Source: an uncultured Acidimicrobiaceae bacterium (lineage in GTDB: Bacteria; Actinomycetota; Acidimicrobiia; Acidimicrobiales; Microtrichaceae). From it: a stretch of 5,083 nt of DNA. The stretch lies in assembly GCA_937868025.1 (NCBI GenBank), contig CALMLJ010000531.1, positions 1 through 5,083 on the forward strand. The letters run 5' to 3'. Position 1 is the first letter of the stretch. Every line of letters starts with the position of its first letter. The notes beneath the pieces are model-generated. The model ran no database searches. It had not been told where the DNA came from and was given only the letters and a program-made list of their open reading frames with translations. Position numbers and translations under genes: made by a program. This document shows, piece by piece, positions 1-5,083 of this stretch.

Positions 1-950
1 TCTGGGGCACCAAGCGCGTGCTGGTCACGGGCGGCAACGGCTTTCTCGGCACCGCGCTCCGCGCCGAGCTCGAGTCGCGGCGTCCCGACGCGATCGTCAC
101 GCCGTCGAGCGCCGAGTTCGACCTCCGGAACCCGACCGATGTCGACAAGATGCTCACCACGCACGCGCCCGACATCGTCGTGCACCTCGCCGCGCGGGTC
201 GGTGGCATCGGCGCCAACATGGAACGTCCTGCCGACCTGTACCTCGACAACCTGCTGATGGGCACGTACGTCATCGACGCCGCCCGTCGGCTCGGCATCG
301 CGAAGACCGTGGTCATCGGCACGATCTGCTCGTACCCCAAGTTCACCCCGGTTCCCTTCAGCGAGACGTCGCTGTGGCAGGGCTACCCCGAAGAGACCAA
401 CGCCCCCTACGGCGTCGCCAAGCTGGTCCAGCTCGTGCAGGTGCAGTCCAACCGCGCCCAGTACGGCCAGTCGGCCATCTACCTCATGCCGACCAACCTG
501 TACGGCCCCGGCGACAAGTTCAACTCCTCGGTCAGCCACGTCATCCCCGCCATCATCAAGAAGTGCGTCGACGCCAAGGAGGCGGGGGCCGACCACATCG
601 ACGTGTGGGGCACCGGCTCGGCGAGCCGCGAGTTCCTCTACGTCGACGACGCCGCTCGTGGCATCGTCGCCGCCACCGAGTTCTACGACGGCGAGGATCC
701 GGTCAACCTCGGCACCGACGAGGAACGACCGATCCGCGAGCTCGTGCCCCTGATCGCCGAGCTGGTCGGGTTCGAGGGTGAGATCCGCTGGGACCCGTCG
801 AAGCCCGACGGGCAACCACGACGCAACGTCGACACGTCACGGGCCGCGGAGCTGTTCGGCTTCCGGGCGCAGATTCCCTTCGAAGAGGGGCTGCGGCGCA
901 CCATCGACTGGTACCTCTCCCACCGCGCCGAGGCCGAAACCCGGACCTAG
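1..950 (+). CDS. fcl: GDP-L-fucose synthase, 5'-partial
   Basis: This short-chain dehydrogenase family enzyme converts GDP-4-keto-6-deoxy-D-mannose to GDP-L-fucose by epimerisation at C3 and C5 and NADPH reduction, in the cytoplasm. Numbering from the GTG at 18, the nucleotide-binding motif GGNGFLG is at residues 5-11, GTICSYPKFTPVPF at 101-114, NAPYGVAK with the Tyr131/Lys135 pair at 128-135, SHVIPAI at 173-179, and WGTGSASREFLYVDD at 197-211. Thr102, Cys104, Tyr131, Lys135 and His174 are all offset by exactly five from E. coli Ser107, Cys109, Tyr136, Lys140 and His179 (recalled numbering). The frame stays open upstream of 18 as Trp-Gly-Thr-Lys-Arg to the window edge, and these five residues fill that offset, so the true start is probably before base 1 and GTG 18 is likely internal. 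The TAG stop is at 948-950. Thr for the first Ser is common in the family. A partner GDP-mannose 4,6-dehydratase is expected upstream but is not visible. Confidence 0.93.
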   Translation, partial: WGTKRVLVTGGNGFLGTALRAELESRRPDAIVTPSSAEFDLRNPTDVDKMLTTHAPDIVVHLAARVGGIGANMERPADLYLDNLLMGTYVIDAARRLGIAKTVVIGTICSYPKFTPVPFSETSLWQGYPEETNAPYGVAKLVQLVQVQSNRAQYGQSAIYLMPTNLYGPGDKFNSSVSHVIPAIIKKCVDAKEAGADHIDVWGTGSASREFLYVDDAARGIVAATEFYDGEDPVNLGTDEERPIRELVPLIAELVGFEGEIRWDPSKPDGQPRRNVDTSRAAELFGFRAQIPFEEGLRRTIDWYLSHRAEAETRT

Positions 951-1891
951 GCGTCCTCGAGGCCCAGCAGTTCCCGGAGGTACGCGATCGTCGGCACAAG
1001 ACCCTCGCGGAGCGCCGTCGTCGGCTCCCAGTTGAGCACGTCCCGGGCCAGTGAGATGTCGGGACGACGCTGGGTCGGGTCGTCCTCGGGCAGCGGCTCG
1101 AACGCGAGGTCGGACGTCGAGCCGGTGAGTTCCAGCACGAGGTCGGCAAGCTCGATCATCGTGAACTCGTCGGGGTTGCCCAGGTTCATCGGGCCGGCGT
1201 GGCCGCTGTCGAGCAGGGCGATCGTGCCGGCGGCGATGTCGCCCACGTAGCCGAAGCTCCGGGTCTGACTGCCGTCGCCGTAGATCGTGAGCGGTTTGCC
1301 CAGCAGTGCCTGCACGATGAAGTTCGTGACGACGCGGCCGTCCTCGGGGCGCATCCGGGGGCCGTACGTGTTGAAGAACCGCACGATCGAGGTGTCCGTG
1401 CCGTACGTACGCCGGTACGCGGCCGTCACCGCCTCGGCGAACCGCTTCGCCTCGTCGTAGACGCTGCGCGGGCCGTTGGGGTTCACGTTGCCCCAGTACG
1501 ACTCGGGCTGGGGGTGCACGAGCGGCTCGCCGTAGATCTCACTGGTCGAGGCCACGAGGAACCGGGCATCGTGGGCACGAGCGAGGTCGAGGGCGTTGAA
1601 CGTCCCGTTGCTGCCGACCCGAAGGGTCTCGAGCGGGTTGGCCAGATAGTCGGGCACCGACGCGGGGGACGCGAAGTGCATCACCGCGTCGACCGGACCG
1701 GCCACCTCGTACGGCACCGACGCGTCCTGCAGGAGGAACTCGAAGCCGTCGTGCCGTGAGAGCGCGTCGACGTTGCTCCGGGTGCCGCTGATCAGGTTGT
1801 CGACGCACACGACCTCGTCGCCACGTCCCAACAGGATCTCGCTCAGATGGAAACCGAGGAAGCCCGCCCCGCCGGTCAACACCACTCTCAC
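947..1891 (-). CDS. uxs: UDP-glucuronate decarboxylase (UDP-xylose synthase)
   Basis: This NAD-dependent extended short-chain dehydrogenase of 314 residues probably converts UDP-glucuronate to UDP-xylose in the cytoplasm. The motifs are GGAGFLG at 7-13, the NAD-ribose acidic residue Asp31 (VDN), HFASPAS at 72-78, STSEIYG at 115-121, YWGNVNPNGPRS at 132-143, the catalytic YDEAK with Tyr145 and Lys149, TRSFGYVGD at 210-218, and DDPTQRRPDI at 270-279. The STSE, YWGNVNP-GPRS and DDP..R.PDI blocks are typical of UXS and separate it from UDP-glucose 4-epimerases and dTDP-glucose dehydratases. The start is GTG 1889-1891; an in-frame TGA 15 bases upstream excludes any longer form, and the protein begins directly with the first beta strand. 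There is no clear Shine-Dalgarno; the nearest candidate, GGTGAG, lies 11 bases before the GTG. It lies downstream of ugd, which makes its substrate. Its stop overlaps the convergent fcl stop. Xylose rather than another pentose as product is inferred from the family. Confidence 0.9.
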   Translation of the reverse strand: MRVVLTGGAGFLGFHLSEILLGRGDEVVCVDNLISGTRSNVDALSRHDGFEFLLQDASVPYEVAGPVDAVMHFASPASVPDYLANPLETLRVGSNGTFNALDLARAHDARFLVASTSEIYGEPLVHPQPESYWGNVNPNGPRSVYDEAKRFAEAVTAAYRRTYGTDTSIVRFFNTYGPRMRPEDGRVVTNFIVQALLGKPLTIYGDGSQTRSFGYVGDIAAGTIALLDSGHAGPMNLGNPDEFTMIELADLVLELTGSTSDLAFEPLPEDDPTQRRPDISLARDVLNWEPTTALREGLVPTIAYLRELLGLEDA

Positions 1892-2019
1892 GTCACTACC
1901 CGCTCACCATCGTCGTGCGTGCCCCCCGTCGGGCACGCCGGACGATCTCAACTCACAGTGCCCGTCCGAGTCAAGCAGGCCACTTGGCCTACCCGACGAT
2001 CATCGCGGCGACGGAGGCC
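1892..2019. other. ugd-uxs intergenic gap
   Basis: This 128-base non-coding gap separates two genes on the same strand. It holds the 8-bp hairpin at 1917-1938 and a smaller 5-bp hairpin, AGGCC-ACTT-GGCCT, at 77-90 of the 1900s (1977-1990). On the minus strand there is a TTGACT (1969-1974) followed 18 bases later by TGAGAT (1945-1950); this resembles a sigma-70 type promoter but the -10 half is poor. The gap is longer than the 46-base lcp-ugd gap, so uxs may have some expression independent of ugd. No coding frame here looks real. Confidence 0.5.
1917..1938 (-). terminator. GC-rich hairpin before uxs (attenuator or terminator candidate)
   Basis: GCGTGCCC (1917-1924) and GGGCACGC (1931-1938) are perfect reverse complements around a 6-base loop, giving an 8-bp stem with seven G-C pairs and one A-T pair. 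It lies 81 bases past the ugd stop and 25 bases before the uxs start codon. No U-tract follows on either strand, so it is not a classic intrinsic terminator. Actinobacterial terminators often lack a U-tract, so partial termination, transcript protection or a 5' leader structure all remain possible. Confidence 0.35.
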
Positions 2020-3294
2020 TCAGCGTCGACCGATGCCCTGATACTCGAACCCGGCGCGCTGGGCGCGGGAGCGGTCGAGCAGGTTGCGGGTGTCGACGAT
2101 GCGGCGCTCGGTCATCTGCTCGGCGACCTCGTCGAGGTCGACCCACTTGAACTCGTCCCACTCGGTCAGGATCATGAGCAGCTCGGAGCCCTTGCAGGCC
2201 GTCATCGGGTCGTTGGCGACGGTGATGCCCTCGATGTCCATGCGAATCGCCGGGTCGTACGCGGTCACCTCGGCGCCGAGCGCCTGGAGGCGCTTGATGA
2301 CCTCGATCGCCGGCGACATGCGGGTGTCGTCGGTGCGGGCCTTGAAGGTGAGGCCCCAGGCCGAGATGTGGCGACCGGAGACGTCGCCACCGACGGCGGC
2401 GACGACCTTGCGGACGACCCGCTCGAACTGCTCGTTGTTGACGTCGACCACACCCTTGAGCAGCCGGAAGTCGTACCCGGCCTCCTCGGCGATGTGGATC
2501 AGCGCAACGGTGTCCTTGGGGAAGCAGGAACCACCCCAACCCGGACCGGGCTTCAGGAACTCCTGGCCGATCCGCCGGTCGTACCCCATGCCCAGCACCA
2601 CGTCGTTCACGTCGGCGCCGACCGCCTCGCAGACGGCGGCAACGGCGTTCACGAAGCTGATCTTGGTCGCGAGGAACGCGTTGGAGGCGTACTTGATGGT
2701 CTCGGCCGAAGCGGGGTCGGTGACCATGATGGGTGCGGTCAGGCCGATGTAGAGACCGGCCATACGAATGGCGGCCGCCTGGTCGACGGCGCCGATGACG
2801 ACGCGGTCGGGGTTCAGGAAGTCGTGCACCGCCGAACCCTCACGAAGGAACTCGGGGTTGGACACGACCGACACGTCGCCGCGCTGCAAGGCCTGCTCGA
2901 CCACACGGGTCGAGCCGACGGGCACCGTGGACTTGTTGATGACGATCGCCTCGGGCGCGAGCTCGGGACCGATCTCCCGAGCGGCGGACTCGATGTAGGA
3001 GAGGTCGGCCGACCCGTCGTCGCCCTGGGGCGTCGGTACGCAGAGATACACGAACTCGCGGTCACCAACGGCGTTGGCGGCGCCCACGACGAAGCGCAGG
3101 CGACCGGCACGACGACCCTCGATCACCAGGTTGTCGAGCCCGTCCTCGAGAATCGGGATCTCGCCGTTGTTGAGCGCCTCGACCTTGGCCTCGTCGATGT
3201 CGGCGCACACCACGTCGTGGCCGAGATGGGCCAGGCACGCGCCCGTCGTCAAACCGACATAGCCAGTACCGATCACCGCGATCTTGCTTGCCAT
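2020..3294 (-). CDS. ugd: UDP-glucose 6-dehydrogenase
   Basis: This cytoplasmic enzyme oxidises UDP-glucose to UDP-glucuronate with two NAD+. It has 424 residues, within the usual range for the bacterial family. The N-terminal Rossmann motif GTGYVG is at 9-14 with the NAD-ribose acidic residue Asp32. CVPTPQ is at 85-90, KSTVPVGST at 121-129 and NPEFLREG at 146-153. KYASNAFLA at 201-209 supplies the Lys201/Asn205 pair. The catalytic cysteine is Cys257 in GPGWGGSCFPKD (250-261). The C-terminal UDP-binding domain carries GLTFKARTDDTR at 314-325. All hallmark residues are present, so it should be active. ATG 3292-3294 is chosen because it gives the short MASKIAVIG lead typical of the family and has a good ribosome binding site. 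It sits 46 bases after the LCP gene on the same strand and feeds the downstream uxs. GDP-mannose dehydrogenase is a related alternative, but the motif pattern and the uxs neighbour favour UDP-glucose. Confidence 0.95.
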   Translation of the reverse strand: MASKIAVIGTGYVGLTTGACLAHLGHDVVCADIDEAKVEALNNGEIPILEDGLDNLVIEGRRAGRLRFVVGAANAVGDREFVYLCVPTPQGDDGSADLSYIESAAREIGPELAPEAIVINKSTVPVGSTRVVEQALQRGDVSVVSNPEFLREGSAVHDFLNPDRVVIGAVDQAAAIRMAGLYIGLTAPIMVTDPASAETIKYASNAFLATKISFVNAVAAVCEAVGADVNDVVLGMGYDRRIGQEFLKPGPGWGGSCFPKDTVALIHIAEEAGYDFRLLKGVVDVNNEQFERVVRKVVAAVGGDVSGRHISAWGLTFKARTDDTRMSPAIEVIKRLQALGAEVTAYDPAIRMDIEGITVANDPMTACKGSELLMILTEWDEFKWVDLDEVAEQMTERRIVDTRNLLDRSRAQRAGFEYQGIGRR

Positions 3295-3298
3295 CAGT

Positions 3299-3304
3299 TC
3301 CTCT
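3299..3304 (-). promoter_or_regulatory. Shine-Dalgarno of ugd
   Basis: AGAGGA (within AAAGAGGA) on the minus strand ends four bases before the ugd ATG. It is the only convincing Shine-Dalgarno among the four gene starts inside this window, and it fixes the start at 3294. It also shows ugd is translated from a leadered message, consistent with read-through from the LCP gene. Confidence 0.7.
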
Positions 3305-3340
3305 TTGCTCAGGTCCCGACGGACCGACTTCCGAATGGTG

Positions 3341-4921
3341 TCACGACCCCGGACACGAGGTCGCGGCCTTGGCGTCGAACGTGTTCACGCCGATCGCTGT
3401 CGTCGTGGTCACATCTTCGTTCAGGGTAGAGGTGGTCGTGACCGAATCCACACTCGTTGGGGTGGACACTGGAGGAATCGTGGTGGAACTCCGGCCGACC
3501 ACCGTGGTGCTCGTCGATGACGTCGTGGTGCTCCCCCGACCGTTCTTCTGTTCGACGATGCTCGGCACCGGGACCTGGTCCATCGGCGTCGGGGTGCCGA
3601 GCAGCTGCGGCGGCACGGTCCCCGGGATCAGTTCGAGACGCCGACCGGGCAGCGTTGCGCTGAACTCGTACGTCACGGCGCCGTCGAGGTGGCTGGCCAG
3701 CACCTGAGCCGCCTCGATTCCTCGGATGCCGAACCGGATGACCGTGCCCTTGGCGCTCCCCTTCTTTCCGCCGGCGACCACGGAGCTGTCCTCGACGCCG
3801 GCGTCGAACCCGGCGGCGTCGAGCTGCAGCGCGAGGTCGGCGGAGGCGGCCACGGCGGGCGGGAGGCCAACGATCACATCGGCCGGTACGACGTCGCCGT
3901 CGGCACGGATGCCCCGGTAGATGTCGAGCAATCCCTCGGCCTCTCCCCAGATCACCTCCTGGTACGAGACTCCCTTGCTGCCGGAACCCTTGGTGGGGAT
4001 CTGCTCGGATTTCAGGTTCTCGACCGAGAAGTCACGGAACGTGCTGATGAGGTCGACGATCTGTCCGGCGTTCAGGTCGTTGTCGGTCTGTACCGACTCG
4101 ATCCCGGCGTTCACGAGACCGATCGCGGTCGACGGGTTGCGGATGCCTTCGTCGATCGCCCGCTGAGCGGCCTGACGCAGGAAGTCCTGCTGGCGGGTGA
4201 TCCGCCCGAGGTCCCCGGTCGGGTCCTGGATCCACTTCGCGCCCTTCGCGTACACGTCGGTGTTCTGGTACTCGAGGTGACGCGACCTGGCGTACGCGAG
4301 CGCCTGGGTCGGCTCCACGTAGATGCAGCCCGTCAGCGGGAGGTACAAGCCGGTCGCCGGGTCTCGGATCGGGTGGGTGTTGAAGACCGTGAGGCCGCCG
4401 AGCACCTCCACGAGATCGCGGAACCCGCCGAAATCGACCTGCACGTAGTTGTCGATCGAGATACCGAAGTTGTGCTTGATGGTGGCGATGAGCGTGCTGG
4501 GACCGTCGTTGCCGCCGAACGCCGAGTTGATCTTGCTCTTCGACCAGCTCGGAGCGATCGGCACCCACGTATCTCGAGGGATCGACAACAGCGATGCTTC
4601 CTTCGTCGCCGGGTCGACGCGCAGGATCATGATCACGTCGGCGAGGTGCTCGCCCTGGTTGCGCCCCTTCTTGACGGGGTCGCCCTTGGCGAGGCTGTCG
4701 GAGTTGTCGGTGCCGACCAGGAGGAAGTTGCGCGGGCCGGACAGGTCGGGCCGCTGGCGGGCCTCGGAGCCGATGTCGACGACCGGCAACGATTCCGCCT
4801 TGGTGCGGATGAAGTTGAACACGCCCGCAGCACCGATGCAGGCGATCACGAGGATCGAGTTCACGAGGAGCAACAGGCGCTGGGGCCAGGAGCGGTGGCC
4901 GCGTCGGCGTCGAATTCCCAC
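3341..4921 (-). CDS. LytR-CpsA-Psr (LCP) family cell-wall glycan ligase
   Basis: LCP proteins act outside the cytoplasmic membrane and transfer undecaprenyl-pyrophosphate-linked glycans onto peptidoglycan. This one has 526 residues. A basic N-terminus (residues 4-15) precedes one membrane segment at about 16-38, giving an N-in, C-out topology. The LCP domain runs from about 65 to 255: NFLLVGTD at 65-72, the conserved Asp95 in LADVIM, LLSIPRDTW at 111-119 with Arg116, the KINSAFGG segment at 130-137, DNYVQVDFGGF at 157-167, ARSR with Arg212 and Arg214, and GRITRQQDFL at 239-248. Residues about 344-434 resemble a LytR_C domain. A Ser/Thr-rich tail follows (464-508), ending in TSCPGS. The Arg usually found two residues before Asp95 is Leu93, and the Arg after GTD is also missing. 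GTG 4919-4921 is the start that gives a short basic lead before the membrane helix; no Shine-Dalgarno precedes it. Proximity to nucleotide-sugar genes suggests it attaches the locus glycan; the acceptor is unknown. Confidence 0.93.
   Translation of the reverse strand: MGIRRRRGHRSWPQRLLLLVNSILVIACIGAAGVFNFIRTKAESLPVVDIGSEARQRPDLSGPRNFLLVGTDNSDSLAKGDPVKKGRNQGEHLADVIMILRVDPATKEASLLSIPRDTWVPIAPSWSKSKINSAFGGNDGPSTLIATIKHNFGISIDNYVQVDFGGFRDLVEVLGGLTVFNTHPIRDPATGLYLPLTGCIYVEPTQALAYARSRHLEYQNTDVYAKGAKWIQDPTGDLGRITRQQDFLRQAAQRAIDEGIRNPSTAIGLVNAGIESVQTDNDLNAGQIVDLISTFRDFSVENLKSEQIPTKGSGSKGVSYQEVIWGEAEGLLDIYRGIRADGDVVPADVIVGLPPAVAASADLALQLDAAGFDAGVEDSSVVAGGKKGSAKGTVIRFGIRGIEAAQVLASHLDGAVTYEFSATLPGRRLELIPGTVPPQLLGTPTPMDQVPVPSIVEQKNGRGSTTTSSTSTTVVGRSSTTIPPVSTPTSVDSVTTTSTLNEDVTTTTAIGVNTFDAKAATSCPGS
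3398..3535 (-). other. Thr/Ser-rich low-complexity tail of the LCP protein
   Basis: Residues 463-508 of the LCP protein are a disordered-looking extracytoplasmic tail; 28 of the 45 residues from 464 to 508 are Thr (18) or Ser (10). Four runs of three or four consecutive Thr or TTS-type clusters are visible, with prolines at 483-484 and 488. Such tails are frequent in secreted and membrane proteins of Acidimicrobiia-like actinobacteria and could be O-glycosylated or act as a wall-spanning spacer. That role is inference. Confidence 0.75.
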
Positions 4922-4929
4922 GAGGGACG

Positions 4930-4935
4930 AGGCTA
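4930..4935 (-). promoter_or_regulatory. Candidate -10 of the LCP gene (leaderless)
   Basis: TAGCCT on the minus strand matches the actinobacterial -10 consensus TAnnnT and ends 8 bases before the GTG start. That spacing would put transcription initiation at or next to the start codon. No Shine-Dalgarno is present, which agrees with a leaderless message. A competing -10 (CATAAC, 4948-4953) would give a leader of about 20 bases, but that leader has no ribosome binding site near the start. Confidence 0.4.
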
Positions 4936-4939
4936 GTGC

Positions 4940-4958
4940 CCCCGCCTGTTATGTCTGG
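4940..4958. repeat. Direct repeat copy 1 (CCCCGCCTGTnnTGTCTGG)
   Basis: This 19-base element recurs at 5020-5038 with 17 identical bases; only the two central bases differ (TA here, AG there). It lies upstream of the LCP gene's candidate -10, where a -35 or activator site would be. It is not palindromic. An operator for a regulator acting on both divergent genes is a reasonable guess. Confidence 0.55.
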
Positions 4959-5019
4959 GCGGGGCCACCTCCACTCAGGCTCGCTCCCTCGTCCCTCGGG
5001 AGCTTCTTCCGCTCCGGTA

Positions 5020-5038
5020 CCCCGCCTGTAGTGTCTGG
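5020..5038. repeat. Direct repeat copy 2 (CCCCGCCTGTnnTGTCTGG)
   Basis: This second copy starts exactly 80 bases after the first. It completely covers the candidate -10 hexamer of the plus-strand gene, so a protein bound here would be expected to block RNA polymerase, whereas at copy 1 it would sit upstream of the LCP promoter. Confidence 0.55.
5029..5034 (+). promoter_or_regulatory. Candidate -10 of the 5042 gene (leaderless)
   Basis: TAGTGT matches TAnnnT and ends 7 bases before the GTG at 5042, the distance expected if transcription starts at the first base of the start codon. The preceding bases contain no Shine-Dalgarno. No recognisable -35 is present near 5006-5011. Confidence 0.5.
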
Positions 5039-5041
5039 ATC

Positions 5042-5083
5042 GTGGCCGACGAGCAGGGACCGACCCCGGTCGCGGTGGTGGGC
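5042..5083 (+). CDS. Start of an unidentified gene, 3'-partial
   Basis: A GTG at 5042 opens a frame that runs to the last base of the window and encodes MADEQGPTPVAVVG. Twelve of the 13 codons after the start end in G or C, as in real genes of this genome, and it is the first usable start after the in-frame TAG at 4934-4936. The hydrophobic VAVVG after a short polar lead resembles the first beta strand of a Rossmann-like or glycosyltransferase fold, but 14 residues are too few to name a family. It is divergent from the LCP gene, so a role in the same glycan pathway is plausible but unproven. The GTG at 5031 in another frame gives an Arg/Trp-rich peptide and is less likely. Confidence 0.6.
   Translation, partial: MADEQGPTPVAVVG

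Larger units (their letters stand above)
4921..4998. repeat. 12-base inverted repeat, 54-base spacer
   Basis: CGAGGGACGAGG at 4921-4932 is the exact reverse complement of CCTCGTCCCTCG at 4987-4998. The left arm abuts the LCP start codon. The match does not extend inward, and outward only with gaps. The spacer is too long for a simple terminator; paired operator half-sites or chance in a pyrimidine-rich tract are both possible. Confidence 0.5.
4922..5041. promoter_or_regulatory. Divergent promoter region between the LCP gene and the 5042 gene
   Basis: These 120 bases separate two divergently oriented GTG starts. They contain a TAnnnT hexamer close to each start, a 19-base direct repeat and a 12-base inverted repeat, listed separately. 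No TTGACA-like -35 is visible at the usual distance from either hexamer. The frame of the plus-strand gene is open back to a TAG at 4934-4936, but no ATG, GTG or TTG occurs in it before 5042, so the region is read as non-coding. Confidence 0.6.

Noticed and set aside
35..347. Replacement of the E. coli Ser107 equivalent by Thr102 in the fucose synthase
   Set aside because: Thr in the GT-C-YPK motif is common among bacterial GDP-L-fucose synthases, so it is not evidence of altered function.
703..1149. A minus-strand frame spanning the fcl-uxs junction
   Set aside because: It is out of frame with uxs, Arg/Ser/Pro-rich, and overlaps two genes with clear conserved motifs.
1199..1759. A 186-codon plus-strand frame opposite uxs
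   Set aside because: It is antisense to conserved UXS motifs and lacks any recognisable domain.
3312..3325. GGTCC-CGAC-GGACC hairpin between the LCP gene and ugd
   Set aside because: A 5-bp stem without a U-tract is common by chance at this G+C, and the ribosome binding site next to it suggests read-through rather than termination.
1915..3429. A 504-codon plus-strand open frame opposite ugd
   Set aside because: It is antisense to a gene with every UDP-glucose dehydrogenase motif, is rich in Asp, Gly, Val, His and Arg without recognisable domains, and arises from the high G+C at third codon positions of the real gene.
3689..4936. A 415-codon plus-strand open frame opposite the LCP gene
   Set aside because: It mirrors the LCP coding sequence, has shadow-like composition (Val, Arg, Asp, Gly, Glu), and no motif or plausible start signal.
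1..5083. tRNA, rRNA, CRISPR, insertion sequence, attachment site or toxin-antitoxin
   Set aside because: No spaced short repeats, transposase motifs, terminal inverted repeats flanking a gene, or cloverleaf-like elements were seen; non-coding space totals only about 300 bases.

Overview
The window is a GC-rich stretch (about two thirds G+C by eye) with GTG starts, short intergenic gaps and long antisense shadow frames. It fits a high-GC actinobacterium. The LytR-CpsA-Psr (LCP) protein, with its LytR_C-like domain and long Thr/Ser tail, makes me lean towards the class Acidimicrobiia, but that placement is inference. Nothing suggests a plasmid, phage, insertion sequence, CRISPR array or RNA gene.

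Layout. Bases 1-950 (+) encode a GDP-L-fucose synthase whose 5' end lies before the window. It meets, tail to tail, a UDP-glucuronate decarboxylase (UDP-xylose synthase) on the minus strand at 947-1891; the two stop codons share one CTAG. After a 128-base gap with a strong hairpin comes UDP-glucose 6-dehydrogenase (2020-3294, minus). After a further 46 bases comes a membrane-anchored LCP family glycan ligase (3341-4921, minus). A 120-base divergent region (4922-5041) follows, and the first 14 codons of a plus-strand gene begin at 5042.

How the genes work together. The minus-strand genes read in the order LCP, ugd, uxs and probably form a transcription unit. Ugd oxidises UDP-glucose to UDP-glucuronate, and Uxs decarboxylates that to UDP-xylose. 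The fucose synthase makes a second activated sugar, GDP-L-fucose. LCP proteins transfer finished lipid-linked glycans onto the cell wall. Together this looks like part of a locus for a surface polysaccharide or cell-wall glycan containing xylose or glucuronate, and possibly fucose. The enzymes themselves are ordinary family members.

The least ordinary part is the divergent region 4922-5041. Both flanking genes start with GTG, lack a Shine-Dalgarno sequence and carry a TAnnnT hexamer 7 or 8 bases before the start codon, as expected for leaderless transcripts. The same 120 bases hold a 19-base direct repeat (17 of 19 identical, 80-base period) and a perfect 12-base inverted repeat. I found no clear sign of an entirely new system.
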